The position numbers and the translations under genes are program-made. Under the pieces are notes generated by a model. It ran no database searches, was not told where the DNA came from, and was given only the letters and a program-made list of their open reading frames with translations. Shown piece after piece: positions 26,104-34,075 of a stretch of DNA of 64,000 nt; the first letter of the stretch is position 1, and the number at the start of each line of letters is the position of its first letter. Source of the DNA: UBA4312 sp040266995. Its GTDB lineage: Bacteria; Bacillota_I; Bacilli_A; Erysipelotrichales; Erysipelotrichaceae. Where the stretch lies: assembly GCA_040266995.1 (NCBI GenBank), contig JAWRHV010000022.1, positions 70,961 to 134,960 on the forward strand. The letters are read 5' to 3'.

Positions 26104-26934
26104 TTATTGGTAACAACCCTCTCTTGTACAGAGTCTGTTGATATGTAGCATCAGATACAGCTTCTCTTCATTATTCAGCTGTACATGAATATTTTTTTCA
26201 AGATAATCACTGACTTTATCAGCCGTTTCTTTCGTCTTCGGATACTCCTTGATCAGATTCTGGTAGATTCGGTCATTGTCCGATTTCATCATTTCCTGTT
26301 TTCTTCCTCGTTTTAGCAGGTAATAAATATGGGAAACAAAACGAGAATAATTGAAATCTTCCTTATTTACTTTAATTTCATAATTATCCTCGATGATTCT
26401 CACGACTGCGTCAATCATTCTATCGTTCTGCATGTCTTCATTATTTTTGTCTCTTTCCTGAGAATTAATGATATGCAGGGCAATATAAGCAGCCTCATCC
26501 GCAGGAAGATATACTCCTAGTTCTTTCAAAATCAGTTTAATTCCGTATTTACCGACTTCCATTTCCTTTTCAAACAGATGTTGGATGTCATTAACGATTG
26601 GAAGTTTGATGTTGATGTTCTTTCTGTACCTTTCCAGAGTAAAATTAATATGGTCAGCAAGAGTGAATACAATGTTAGAACTTAAAGGCATGTTCAGCCT
26701 ATCCCTTGCATAGTCGATGATCCGGTCTGATATGTTAATCACTTTTTCCGGAATATCATTTAGCATGCTGATAAAAGCTGTATCAACGTTATAATACGTC
26801 TTCTGAATCTTTGCCAGTTCAATATCATAAGGGGCTTTCTTAAAGCCAATCCCCTTTCCGAAAGCAACAACTTCCATGCCTTTGGAATCCAGACATATCG
26901 CCACATTATTATTGATATTCTTGATTACCTTCAT
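26104..26934 (-). CDS. BglG/LicT family transcription antiterminator
   Basis: 276 residues from the ATG at 26934 (AAGGAG 7 bases upstream). RNA-binding CAT domain KVIKNINNNVAICLD (1-60), then PRD1 with FTLADHINFTLER and AYIALHIINSQE and PRD2 with RFVSHIYYLLKRG and YLMLHINRL, each holding two regulatory His. When the beta-glucoside is present, the PTS dephosphorylates it, and it binds nascent RNA and prevents termination in the bgl leader. Confidence 0.93.
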   Translation of the reverse strand: MKVIKNINNNVAICLDSKGMEVVAFGKGIGFKKAPYDIELAKIQKTYYNVDTAFISMLNDIPEKVINISDRIIDYARDRLNMPLSSNIVFTLADHINFTLERYRKNINIKLPIVNDIQHLFEKEMEVGKYGIKLILKELGVYLPADEAAYIALHIINSQERDKNNEDMQNDRMIDAVVRIIEDNYEIKVNKEDFNYSRFVSHIYYLLKRGRKQEMMKSDNDRIYQNLIKEYPKTKETADKVSDYLEKNIHVQLNNEEKLYLMLHINRLCTREGCYQ

Positions 26935-26974
26935 CTCCATACTCCTTATATAAGAGATACATTTTATCGTTTTT

Positions 26975-27045
26975 CAAAATAAAAAATCTCCAAAGCATCC
27001 CGTACAAAAAACTATTACTAGGGGAAGCCTCCGGAGAGTAACAAA
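26975..27045 (-). promoter_or_regulatory. Antitermination leader (RAT-like box overlapping a terminator) of the bgl operon
   Basis: The transcript upstream of the antiterminator gene contains GGTTTGTTACTCTCC, resembling the start of a BglG-family RAT box. It overlaps the 5' arm of a terminator in which CTCCGGAGGCTTCCC pairs with GGGATGCTTTGGAG before a T-rich run (ATTTTTTATTTT). Mutually exclusive structures like these are the switch for BglG-type control, here including autoregulation. Confidence 0.65.
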
Positions 27046-27060
27046 CCTATTTACAAGCTC

Positions 27061-27089
27061 AATATAGCATCTCCATACATGTATGTCAA
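27061..27089 (-). promoter_or_regulatory. Predicted promoter of the bgl operon
   Basis: Minus strand TTGACA (27084-27089), exactly 17 bases, TATATT (27061-27066). Transcription would begin just before the antitermination leader. Confidence 0.8.
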
Positions 27090-27115
27090 CAAGTTTTCTG
27101 AACAATTGTGTATGA

Positions 27116-27181
27116 TGTGATTGGAAAGTGATAATGTCCCAGTAGATGGAATTGGAAAATGTCCCGCCTTGTTTATATGCA
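27116..27181. repeat. Solo 66-bp IS end, identical to the ISNCY-like end at 42624-42689
   Basis: Begins TGTGATTGGAAAGTGATAAT and contains two near-copies of GGAAA(N)ATGTCCC. It is base-for-base the sequence at 42624-42689, but no transposase follows here. It cuts an open reading frame on the minus strand and sits 27 bases upstream of the bgl promoter. Confidence 0.75.
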
Positions 27182-27345
27182 GCGGTTATGGAAAGTTCAC
27201 TCATCCCTTCTGTACGACTGTAAAACCTATCATACTCGAATCTCTCAAACAATACTGGCAGATGCTGTTTTTTTGCTTGCAGTATCAAATACTTCAATAT
27301 ACTGTTTTCTATCTGTGCATTACTGACTATTTCTTCAAGGAACAT
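27182..27345 (-). pseudogene. 5' part of an unidentified gene truncated by an IS end
   Basis: Reading starts MFLEEIVSNAQIENSILKYL at 27345, with AGGTGA 5 bases upstream, and continues FERFEYDRFYSRTEGMSEL before entering the IS-end sequence. It looks like real helical protein for about 54 codons, but I cannot name it. From 27346 to 27632 I see no supportable complete gene, only a perfect palindrome CACAGTTT-TGCG-AAACTGTG at 27420-27439. Confidence 0.4.
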
Positions 27346-27632
27346 ATAATCACCTATATACAACGGAGTCTCTGCATATATAAACTCATCATTATTGGAT
27401 TCCTGTATTCACCGCTTCTCACAGTTTTGCGAAACTGTGCATTCAAGCAGTGATTCCACCAAAGGATCGATGAAATACGCCCCTTTAGCAGAAAGAAGAT
27501 CAAGAAAAGACTCCCGCCCGTGAAAAGGTATTCTGAGCGGAAGGCATGATCATCTATATAGTTCTGTGCTCTTGCATTTATCCTCGTTGTCCTTACATAT
27601 TCTGATTTATCTATATCCCTAAAAGCTGAAGT

Positions 27633-28247
27633 TTATCGTGACGACCACTCAATCAGGTACCTATAATGTAGAGCATAGTGAATTCTAGCACCTGGTAATT
27701 CTTTCCTGATGATGCTACGAACATCATTCATTTGTGGAAAACTGTAATCTGTTTTGATTCCCAGCTCCTCTGATGACTGTATATGATGGAAAGTCGATAT
27801 AACTTTTGAAGGAATCACTCTCGCAGCTTCAATAATCCAATCTGCCATTGTCGAGGGATTCGCAATCCCGACGATTAGCAGCTTACCTGAAGGTGACAGA
27901 AGAGATTTTGCCTTTTGAAGAGATTCTGTCATATCCATATGATGGATCGATGCCACGAAAACAATGGCGTCAAACCGTATATTTGGATTGTAATCCACGA
28001 AGCAGCAACAGCTAAACTCCACATTACTTACAATATTTGCGAAACGTGTCTTTTCAATGCTACGCCTATCTGGATCAATACCGATAATCTTCTTTATCCC
28101 ATCGTTAAGGTAAAGAACCAGAGAACCGTCCCCGCACCCCACATCCAAAATGGAACGGCAGTTTGTCGTTTTCTTCTTTACCCAAGGGTAATACGCTGAA
28201 TTGTGATTCCAGTACATATTCATCACCACAAACTTACTGTTTGTCAA
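27633..28247 (-). CDS. Class I SAM-dependent methyltransferase
   Basis: 204 residues if the TTG at 28247 is used; it overlaps the Fic stop (TTGA), so translation may be coupled. ATGs at 28223 and 28217 are alternatives with weak binding sites. SAM-binding motif ILDVGCGDGSLVLYL, GIDPDRRSIEKTRF, FDAIVFVASIHHMDM and LLSPSGKLLIVGI place it in the UbiE/Methyltransf_11 group; FVASIHHMD is its post-motif II. Substrate unknown. Cotranscription with a Fic enzyme is unusual. Confidence 0.84.
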   Translation of the reverse strand: MTNSKFVVMNMYWNHNSAYYPWVKKKTTNCRSILDVGCGDGSLVLYLNDGIKKIIGIDPDRRSIEKTRFANIVSNVEFSCCCFVDYNPNIRFDAIVFVASIHHMDMTESLQKAKSLLSPSGKLLIVGIANPSTMADWIIEAARVIPSKVISTFHHIQSSEELGIKTDYSFPQMNDVRSIIRKELPGARIHYALHYRYLIEWSSR

Positions 28248-29137
28248 TCCTTCAGTATTTTCAGATATGCATCCAGCCTTGCAATGATATACCCGGCAAA
28301 TAGACTCTCCATAGCGGAAAGATCGTGCTGCATATGATACTTGTCAAACGCATCATAATAGGCGACCCTGTCTGTGAACTTGATGTCGATCGGCGGATAT
28401 CCTGCCTTCATCAGTTCCAAATTGACAAGCAGTCTACCTGTCCTGCCGTTGCCATCGATAAACGGGTGAATACCTTCAAACTCAATATGAAAACGAGCGA
28501 GCTTTGTTACGATATGTTCCTCGCTAGCAGTATAATCAAGGAGAAGTTGTTCCATCTTCGGCGCAATCATGTATGGTTGCACAGGCTCATGATGAGCTCC
28601 CATAATGCGGACGGGAACACGTCTGTATACACCTCGGTCGTCTTTCTTATCAGCAAGAACCAAATAGTGGATCTGTTTGATAATGCTTTCCGTAAGGGGC
28701 GCTTTTTCTTTTACAAGCTCCCGGACATAATCGAAGGCTTCCTTATGACCGACAGCCTCCATATGATCCTTCAACGGCTTACGATCTATTGTAAGTCCTC
28801 GAAGGACAAGGTCCGTTTCCCGAAGCGTCAACGTATTGCCCTCTATCGCGTTGGAGTTATAGGTGTATTCGACCGTGAACTCCTCGTTGAAACGCTCCAG
28901 TTCCCCTTCTGTCAGGGGTCTTCTGCTGTCCAACTCCTGTTTTTTGCGGTCGATTTGAGCGAGAATACTCTCTTTTGATTTGAACCTTCCATCGGCAGGC
29001 TTTTCGGCGTCAATCGGAATCTTCCAGCCACGCCCTTCCTGATACGCTCCGGGGATTCTTCCTTCAGCACACAACACTCTGATTCTTCTGTCGGAAAGGC
29101 CCCATTTAGAGGATGCTTCTTTTACGGTCATATACAC
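28244..29137 (-). CDS. Fic-domain AMPylator with N-terminal HTH
   Basis: 297 residues, GTG start 9 bases after GGAGG. Residues 1-45 form a MerR/excisionase-like HTH (TVKEASSKWGLSDRRIRVLC). The inhibitory helix motif SNAIEG (S/TxxxEG) precedes the Fic fold, and the catalytic loop HPFIDGNGRTGR is complete (residues about 226-237). Such class II Fic enzymes transfer AMP to proteins and are held off by their own inhibitory helix. The HTH suggests autoregulation or DNA-linked function. Confidence 0.9.
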   Translation of the reverse strand: MYMTVKEASSKWGLSDRRIRVLCAEGRIPGAYQEGRGWKIPIDAEKPADGRFKSKESILAQIDRKKQELDSRRPLTEGELERFNEEFTVEYTYNSNAIEGNTLTLRETDLVLRGLTIDRKPLKDHMEAVGHKEAFDYVRELVKEKAPLTESIIKQIHYLVLADKKDDRGVYRRVPVRIMGAHHEPVQPYMIAPKMEQLLLDYTASEEHIVTKLARFHIEFEGIHPFIDGNGRTGRLLVNLELMKAGYPPIDIKFTDRVAYYDAFDKYHMQHDLSAMESLFAGYIIARLDAYLKILKD

Positions 29138-29302
29138 AAGCCTTCACCTCCTATCTGCTATTTTACAGCTTTATCGGAACAATAACAATATTATCGGAAT
29201 AATACATCGAGCATTAACGGAATAATGTTATCTTTCGTCAAAACTATGCGGAAACAATCCCGGGTTACTTCAGGTCCAGGATCCCCATCGATATCGAGGC
29301 AT

Positions 29303-29345
29303 AATAAAAGCTCCCCATCACCGTGATTGGTAGTGTAGGAGCCTT
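29303..29345 (-). terminator. Terminator of the arginase-family gene
   Basis: Minus strand AAGGCTCC pairs with GGGAGCTTTT across a GTGAT-containing loop, followed by TTTTATTAT. Starts about 25 bases after the stop at 29368. Confidence 0.65.
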
Positions 29346-29367
29346 TCTGTATCACTCAAAATTAAAT

Positions 29368-30180
29368 CTAAAAAACCAAACCAAATCGGATCAATTTTTC
29401 AATAAGTGTATTTCTTACCCCGGAAGGGGCATATTCATAGATGCCCAATCCTGCCAATTTATCAGCGCTTTTATCGAGGATACTGTATACTTCATGGCAA
29501 TACAGTCCGCCATCAACCGGAAGTGGTGTATTCGGAAATTCCGCAGGATCAATGACGTCCAAATCAAGATGAATGTAAATATGATCCGAATGTACTCCTT
29601 CAACTATTCTGCGTATCAGATTACCGTCTGACCGAATATCCTGAACCGCATATGCTGCCATTCCCGTCTTTTTTATAAATGTCTTTTCTGCGTCGTCAAA
29701 GTCTCTTCCGCCTATGTGTATGATCTGAGACGCAGACAAAGGGTATCGATTCTCCAGAAGCCCGAAACATTGATTATCCATAACAGATCGTAAAGGCATA
29801 CCATAAAAGAGGGAAGAAGTTGATTCATTCGGCGTATTCAGGTCACCATGAGCATCAAGCCATATAACAGTAAGGTTTCCCTGATATTTCTCACTGAAGT
29901 ATACAATGCCGGGAACATCGGCATCACAGCCGCCTCCCAAAGTAAATATTTTGTTCGGGACATCTTCATGCATACGGCCATAAGCCGAACTCATCTGCTT
30001 GCAAAGAATATCAAATCCTCTGATTCCATTCTTCTTAACAACCATTTCGGATTCGTCTGTTGAAACAGGCAGAGTCACATAATCCTGCCCTGTAAGATAC
30101 TTTTTTATTTCTTCAGCCCCATAATAGGTGGACAAATCGGCTCCGCCTTGCCATTGCGGATTAATATATATTTTCTTCAC
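29368..30180 (-). CDS. Arginase/agmatinase-family ureohydrolase
   Basis: 270 residues from the GTG at 30180 (GGAGGAG 6 bases upstream). Metal motifs: GGGCDADVPG, where a Cys replaces the usual His ligand, WLDAHGDLNTP and HLDLDVIDP. The Cys variant occurs in a side branch of the family whose substrate is not arginine for certain. It hydrolyses a guanidino or related C-N bond with two Mn ions if active. Single gene with its own terminator. Confidence 0.82.
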   Translation of the reverse strand: MKKIYINPQWQGGADLSTYYGAEEIKKYLTGQDYVTLPVSTDESEMVVKKNGIRGFDILCKQMSSAYGRMHEDVPNKIFTLGGGCDADVPGIVYFSEKYQGNLTVIWLDAHGDLNTPNESTSSLFYGMPLRSVMDNQCFGLLENRYPLSASQIIHIGGRDFDDAEKTFIKKTGMAAYAVQDIRSDGNLIRRIVEGVHSDHIYIHLDLDVIDPAEFPNTPLPVDGGLYCHEVYSILDKSADKLAGLGIYEYAPSGVRNTLIEKLIRFGLVF

Positions 30181-30339
30181 GCGGCTCCTCCAAAACATCT
30201 GAGTTATCACAAAAACATCTAAATCACTAACTCAACCCTCCGCACATTTCTTTCGATATGTTCCTGTGGAGCGTTTTTTACGAACATTTTCAATCTCTGC
30301 CTCTGCTGGCCTATTACCCGAAAAGCCCGTAAATACGGC

Positions 30340-30392
30340 ACTCAGGCCTGAATGCGTGACATCAATACTACAGTCTCCACATGGCAAGAGTG
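30340..30392 (-). pseudogene. Short VETV-motif coding remnant (possible attachment-site scar)
   Basis: Minus strand reads CHVETVVLMSRIQA then stop, preceded by DIHNVHS. (H)VETVVLMSR is the motif near the C-terminus of RlmD-type 23S rRNA uracil methyltransferases. Similar scraps occur at 32282 and 36524, and the same motif is inside the recombinase at 63669. No gene around it supports a full enzyme. The spacer 30181-30500 holds nothing else I can identify. Confidence 0.5.
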
Positions 30393-30500
30393 GACATTAT
30401 GAATGTCAAAATCGCCCTGTCCGTCATTGGGAAGTTGTCAGGGTGACCTCATCAGTAATAGGAAAATTATCCACTGACAAACGAGAATATGTATCGCTTT

Positions 30501-31424
30501 TTATTCAGATTGATATTTCTTTGATTTGCGATTAAACCATCCAGCCAGTATGGCCCCGGAAATATTATGCCATACAGAAAAAATCGCTCTCGGGACTGTT
30601 GCCATAGTTAAGTTAGGAAAAGAAGATCTGGCAAGTGTTGTTGCAAGCCCTGAATTCTGCATTCCTATCTCTATGGCAACTGCCTCTTTTCTAGGCATTC
30701 CATCTTAAACAGGATAGCAATCAGATATCCAAGCAAATTATGAAGAACCACAACGACAAAGATGATCAGTCCCGTAGACATTATTTTTTCGTTATTATGT
30801 GATACGACCGATGCAACAATCAGACAGGCCATCACGGATACCACAGGAAGGGAATCCCTGATCCCCTGGGTGTGCTTTCCAAACAGTTTGTTGATCAACA
30901 AGCCTAGTCCGATGGGAATAATCACAACCTATATTATGGATAAGAACATTGCTACGACATCCACACTTACAGACGTTCTCAGATAAAGGTATGTCAGCAA
31001 GGGAGTAAGAAACGGCACCAGCAATGTATTTATACTGGTCATTCCAATAGAAAGTGCTGTATCGCCTTTTGATAGAATGTTATGACATTACTTGATATTC
31101 CACTGGGACACGTTCCAACAAGAACTACTCCCACCAGTAATTCATTGTTCAGGCCGAATGCTTTCCACGCACAAAAGCAAGCAAAGGTATCACAACAAAC
31201 TGTGCTGCACATCCTGTTATGACATCTCTGGATCTTTTGAATACTATTGCAAAATCAGCCAGCTTCGTCGTCAGTCCCATTCCGAACATAACGATTGTCA
31301 GAAGGCAGTTGATCCATGTTAACTGGATCCAAAGGCTGGTTGCCGGCACAAAAAATGCAACTGCTGCAATGCTTAGGACAATCCATGCCATATTCCTGCC
31401 AACAAAATCACTTGCTTTCTTCAT
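30501..31424 (-). pseudogene. Bile acid:sodium symporter (BASS) family transporter, multiply broken
   Basis: All parts of a BASS-family protein are present in order but in changing frames: MKKASDFVGRNMAWIVLSIA, WINCLLTIVMFGMGLTTKLADF, then LLVGVVLVGTCPSG, SIGMTSINTLLVPFLTPLL, VVIIPIGLGLLINKLFG and IEIGMQNSGLATTLA. I count at least three frameshifts (near 31150, 31085 and 30690) and one amber stop near 30928. The intact protein would have about 300 residues and nine or ten membrane helices. Clearly non-functional. Confidence 0.85.
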
Positions 31425-31485
31425 TTTATCCGCACAATACTTTTCTCGAAATATAACATTTCCTACCTCCTTAAATTAGAATTTG

Positions 31486-31935
31486 CTAAAGAATGAAATT
31501 TACTATTTCATATATCAAATGGCATATTGAAAATACTGAGATTGGAGTAATTGCTATCAAATTCTTTCTATCAAGAGCAAAAAAGAAAAACGCCAAACAT
31601 GGAGAAATAGTCAATCCCAATATAATAAACTCATTAGTAATCCCTCTATAATATAAAACCCAACTCGCAAAATATAGTAAGCAACTGATTATTATGGATA
31701 TTATTAATGCTGAATTCTTTGTCTTATTTCGTTCTTTGTTTATTAATATACATAATAGAATAATCATCAAGACCTGACATACGGAAGCTACTGTATCAAG
31801 TACCTTTGTGATCGAATCCACTCTCAGTACATCATTCGGTGCAGGAACTGCAAACCATATGAAATTAGGTATCATTATAATCAGGAATAGCACTGCTCCC
31901 CAAATATCAAATCCCAGCTTATATTTTTTGAACAT
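31486..31935 (-). CDS. Hypothetical membrane protein
   Basis: 149 residues, about five membrane segments, GGAGG 8 bases before the ATG. Starts MFKKYKLGFDIWGAVLFLIIM. AT-rich compared with neighbours. No family recognised. Confidence 0.55.
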   Translation of the reverse strand: MFKKYKLGFDIWGAVLFLIIMIPNFIWFAVPAPNDVLRVDSITKVLDTVASVCQVLMIILLCILINKERNKTKNSALIISIIISCLLYFASWVLYYRGITNEFIILGLTISPCLAFFFFALDRKNLIAITPISVFSICHLIYEIVNFIL

Positions 31936-31955
31936 CCCTACAACCTCCGAGTTGT

Positions 31956-32273
31956 TTACTTCTTTTTCTTCTTCGGAGCAGGAAGCTCATAATACATCGC
32001 TTCCAGCAGTTCTTGCAGGAACTCCCTGTTCTCCACATCGTCCACGAGGAGCATTTCTTTCGCACCTTCATACGGCATTTCCAGATCCGCATCCGGCATC
32101 ATGGCCACAGCTGACTTCACAGGCTTCATCAGAAAGCGGTCATCGTATATGCCGCCGACTACCTTGCCGCGATAGTATAAGATGTATTCTCCCATCATGG
32201 CGCGATAGGATATATCGTCCATCCCTGACAATTGATCCAATATGTAATCAAGATACTCTTTACTTGAAGCCAT
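31956..32273 (-). CDS. TfoX/Sxy N-terminal domain protein (copy 1)
   Basis: 105 residues: MASSKEYLDYILDQLSGMDD, then YRAMMGEYILYYRGKVVGGIYD, MMPDADLEMPYEGAKEMLLVDD, and a poly-Lys tail. This is the stand-alone TfoX N-terminal domain, without the C-terminal helix-hairpin-helix of competence TfoX. A close paralogue lies 1.5 kb away (33740-34066). Function in Bacillota unclear. Confidence 0.85.
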   Translation of the reverse strand: MASSKEYLDYILDQLSGMDDISYRAMMGEYILYYRGKVVGGIYDDRFLMKPVKSAVAMMPDADLEMPYEGAKEMLLVDDVENREFLQELLEAMYYELPAPKKKKK

Positions 32274-32281
32274 AACTATAC

Positions 32282-32320
32282 CTCGTTTTTGACATCAATA
32301 CTACCGTCTCGACGTCGTTC
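32282..32320 (-). pseudogene. VETV-motif remnant with CTACCGTCTCGACG core
   Basis: Minus strand reads NDVETVVLMSKTRYSYG just upstream of the TfoX-like gene. The plus-strand 14-mer CTACCGTCTCGACG at 32301-32314 recurs exactly at 63668-63681 in the same orientation, and with one or two changes at 36617. Candidate recombination site scar. Confidence 0.5.
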
Positions 32321-32341
32321 TGCGTGCGCAACAAGAATTGA

Positions 32342-33592
32342 TTACTCTGCAGAGTACTTTGTTCCTCTTCCAGTTCCATGCACTCGGATATATCCCATCT
32401 TAGCCAGTTTATTCAGAATAGCTACCGTTTTTGATTTTCCAAATCCGGTTTTCTCTGTAATCACAGAACTTGGAAACAGTTTACCTTTTAGAAGAATATA
32501 CACGGAATCTTCGTCAGGTTTCAAATCATGATCCATCTGCATCACAGGAAGGATAATTCTGATCGTGTTCTCTGTCGTCTCAAAAACAGGTTTTATTTTA
32601 CTGCCGGCGTATGACTCATTAATTCTTCGAATACCGGTTCCGAATCTTTCTATTAATTGCAGACGAAAGAACACACTCGCTACAATCCTGTTTCTGAGGA
32701 TCGATATCCCTCCTTTTAGAAAATCCGCATCACTCACGCCCTGCGGCAAAGAATCCGGCGATGTAATCTCAATTTTATCTGGAAACATCGCCACATTAAT
32801 ATGGGCATCAACATCCCATGTTCTGTGCACCAATGCATTTGCTATTGCTTCCCGAAAGGCTTCTTCCGGTATAAGAAATATTTTTTCCCTTATGCTTCCC
32901 CTAACCTGCTCATACTGATAATACTTTCGATACATCTCCAGAGCCTGTTCATATTGCAGGAGAAGCGATCTGTGTTCCAGTGTCTCGCGGTCAAGTATGA
33001 TACTGATATTGTCACCAAATCTTACAATATCCGTCCCACAAAATCTATTGGTATCAGAAAGCAGTTCGGCAGCTTTGTTATACCCGATGTTGTCACTATA
33101 TAGTTCCAGAGTTTTCAATGTATCCAGTGAAAACGATTCAATATGTATAATCTCCGTCAGCTTTTCTTTCAGTACCTGGAATTCCAACTGTTGGTCAGAG
33201 GCAGGGAGTTCTTCAAAAGACATGTTCTGTCCTTCCAGAACCAGTCTTGATAATTCCAGACGATCAACTGGTATTGTAGCAGAATCGTTTCGTCTGTAGG
33301 CTTTCGCTTTATATAAATATGGTTTATGAATACCCTCCATAACCCTCAGGGTGATCACAGAAGTCTTGCCATTAATGCTGAGGGTATACTCCGGAACCGG
33401 GTCAACAGAGTCATTGATACGGTTTTCAATATCCAGACATGTTTTTTCAGGATCATCGATTCCTATTATCTGACCATCATCTGCGATACCGAATACAATT
33501 TCCCCCGATCCATAGTTCGCATATGCACTGACTGTTTTCAGAAAAGTATTTGTGACAGACTCTTTATACTCCAGGTATTTTGACTCTCTCAT
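32342..33592 (-). CDS. AlbA_2 domain ATP-binding transcriptional regulator-like protein
   Basis: 416 residues, GGAGG 7 bases before the ATG. N-terminal Schlafen AlbA_2 domain (ESKYLEYKE, VSAYANYGSGEIVFGIADDG), central linker, then a GHKL-type ATPase region (FREAIANALVHRTWDVDAHI, GISILRNRIVASVFF, ERFGTGIRRI) and a C-terminal winged HTH (SSVITEKTGFGKSKTVAIL). These proteins are widespread predicted regulators with poorly known function; some sit in defence loci. Confidence 0.85.
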   Translation of the reverse strand: MRESKYLEYKESVTNTFLKTVSAYANYGSGEIVFGIADDGQIIGIDDPEKTCLDIENRINDSVDPVPEYTLSINGKTSVITLRVMEGIHKPYLYKAKAYRRNDSATIPVDRLELSRLVLEGQNMSFEELPASDQQLEFQVLKEKLTEIIHIESFSLDTLKTLELYSDNIGYNKAAELLSDTNRFCGTDIVRFGDNISIILDRETLEHRSLLLQYEQALEMYRKYYQYEQVRGSIREKIFLIPEEAFREAIANALVHRTWDVDAHINVAMFPDKIEITSPDSLPQGVSDADFLKGGISILRNRIVASVFFRLQLIERFGTGIRRINESYAGSKIKPVFETTENTIRIILPVMQMDHDLKPDEDSVYILLKGKLFPSSVITEKTGFGKSKTVAILNKLAKMGYIRVHGTGRGTKYSAE

Positions 33593-33635
33593 TGTCGTGC
33601 CTCCGTTAATAATATAAAGACATTATAAACGAATG

Positions 33636-33682
33636 CAGACGCAAAAAATCGAACGTATTTTTTTGCGTCTGATTTTGCGTCC
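33636..33682. terminator. Hairpin related to the one at 17117
   Basis: CAGACGCAAAAAAT (33636-33649) pairs with TTTTTTTGCGTCTG (ending 33671), and a third TTTTGCGTCC unit follows. T-tracts flank the stem, so it could act as a terminator on the minus strand after the TfoX copy 2 unit. Shares the CAGACG(T/C)AAAA unit with 17117-17161. Confidence 0.5.
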
Positions 33683-33739
33683 ATTTTCAAGCTATCTTGA
33701 AATGAACACTGTCCCTTTTGGAATCCTCAGCCACGAAAT

Positions 33740-34066
33740 CTATGGTTTCTTTGGATTCTTCCTTTTCTTCTCCGGCAGTTCTTCCCACATGCTCCTGATA
33801 AGCACACATAAAAACTCTTGATTATCAATATCATCAACCAGAAGCATCTCCTTCGCCCCTTCATAAGGCAATTCCAGCTCTGCATCCGGCATCAGCTTCA
33901 CCGCCGCCGGAACCTGCTTTACCAGAAGCCTATCATCATATATTCCTCCAAACACCTTTCCGCGATAATATAGAATGTATTCGCCCATCATCGCCCGGCT
34001 GCTGACTTCATCCAATTCTGATAATTGCTCCAGAACAAAATCCAGATACTCTTTTGTTGATGCCAT
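33740..34066 (-). CDS. TfoX/Sxy N-terminal domain protein (copy 2)
   Basis: 108 residues: MASTKEYLDFVLEQLSELDE, RAMMGEYILYYRGKVFGGIYD, LMPDAELELPYEGAKEMLLVDD. About 70 percent identical by eye to copy 1. AGGAGG precedes the ATG. It follows the GNAT-YoaP gene by 9 bases and ends a four-gene minus-strand set headed by a WYL regulator. Confidence 0.86.
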   Translation of the reverse strand: MASTKEYLDFVLEQLSELDEVSSRAMMGEYILYYRGKVFGGIYDDRLLVKQVPAAVKLMPDAELELPYEGAKEMLLVDDIDNQEFLCVLIRSMWEELPEKKRKNPKKP

Positions 34067-34075
34067 CTGAGCCTC

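Noticed and set aside
26974..27363. 129-codon minus-strand frame crossing the IS end and the bgl promoter
   Set aside because: Only the first 60 codons look like protein; the rest is IS-end sequence and leader, so I annotated a truncated gene instead.
31956..32273. TfoX homologues as evidence for natural competence
   Set aside because: Only the N-terminal domain is present and no com genes are nearby.
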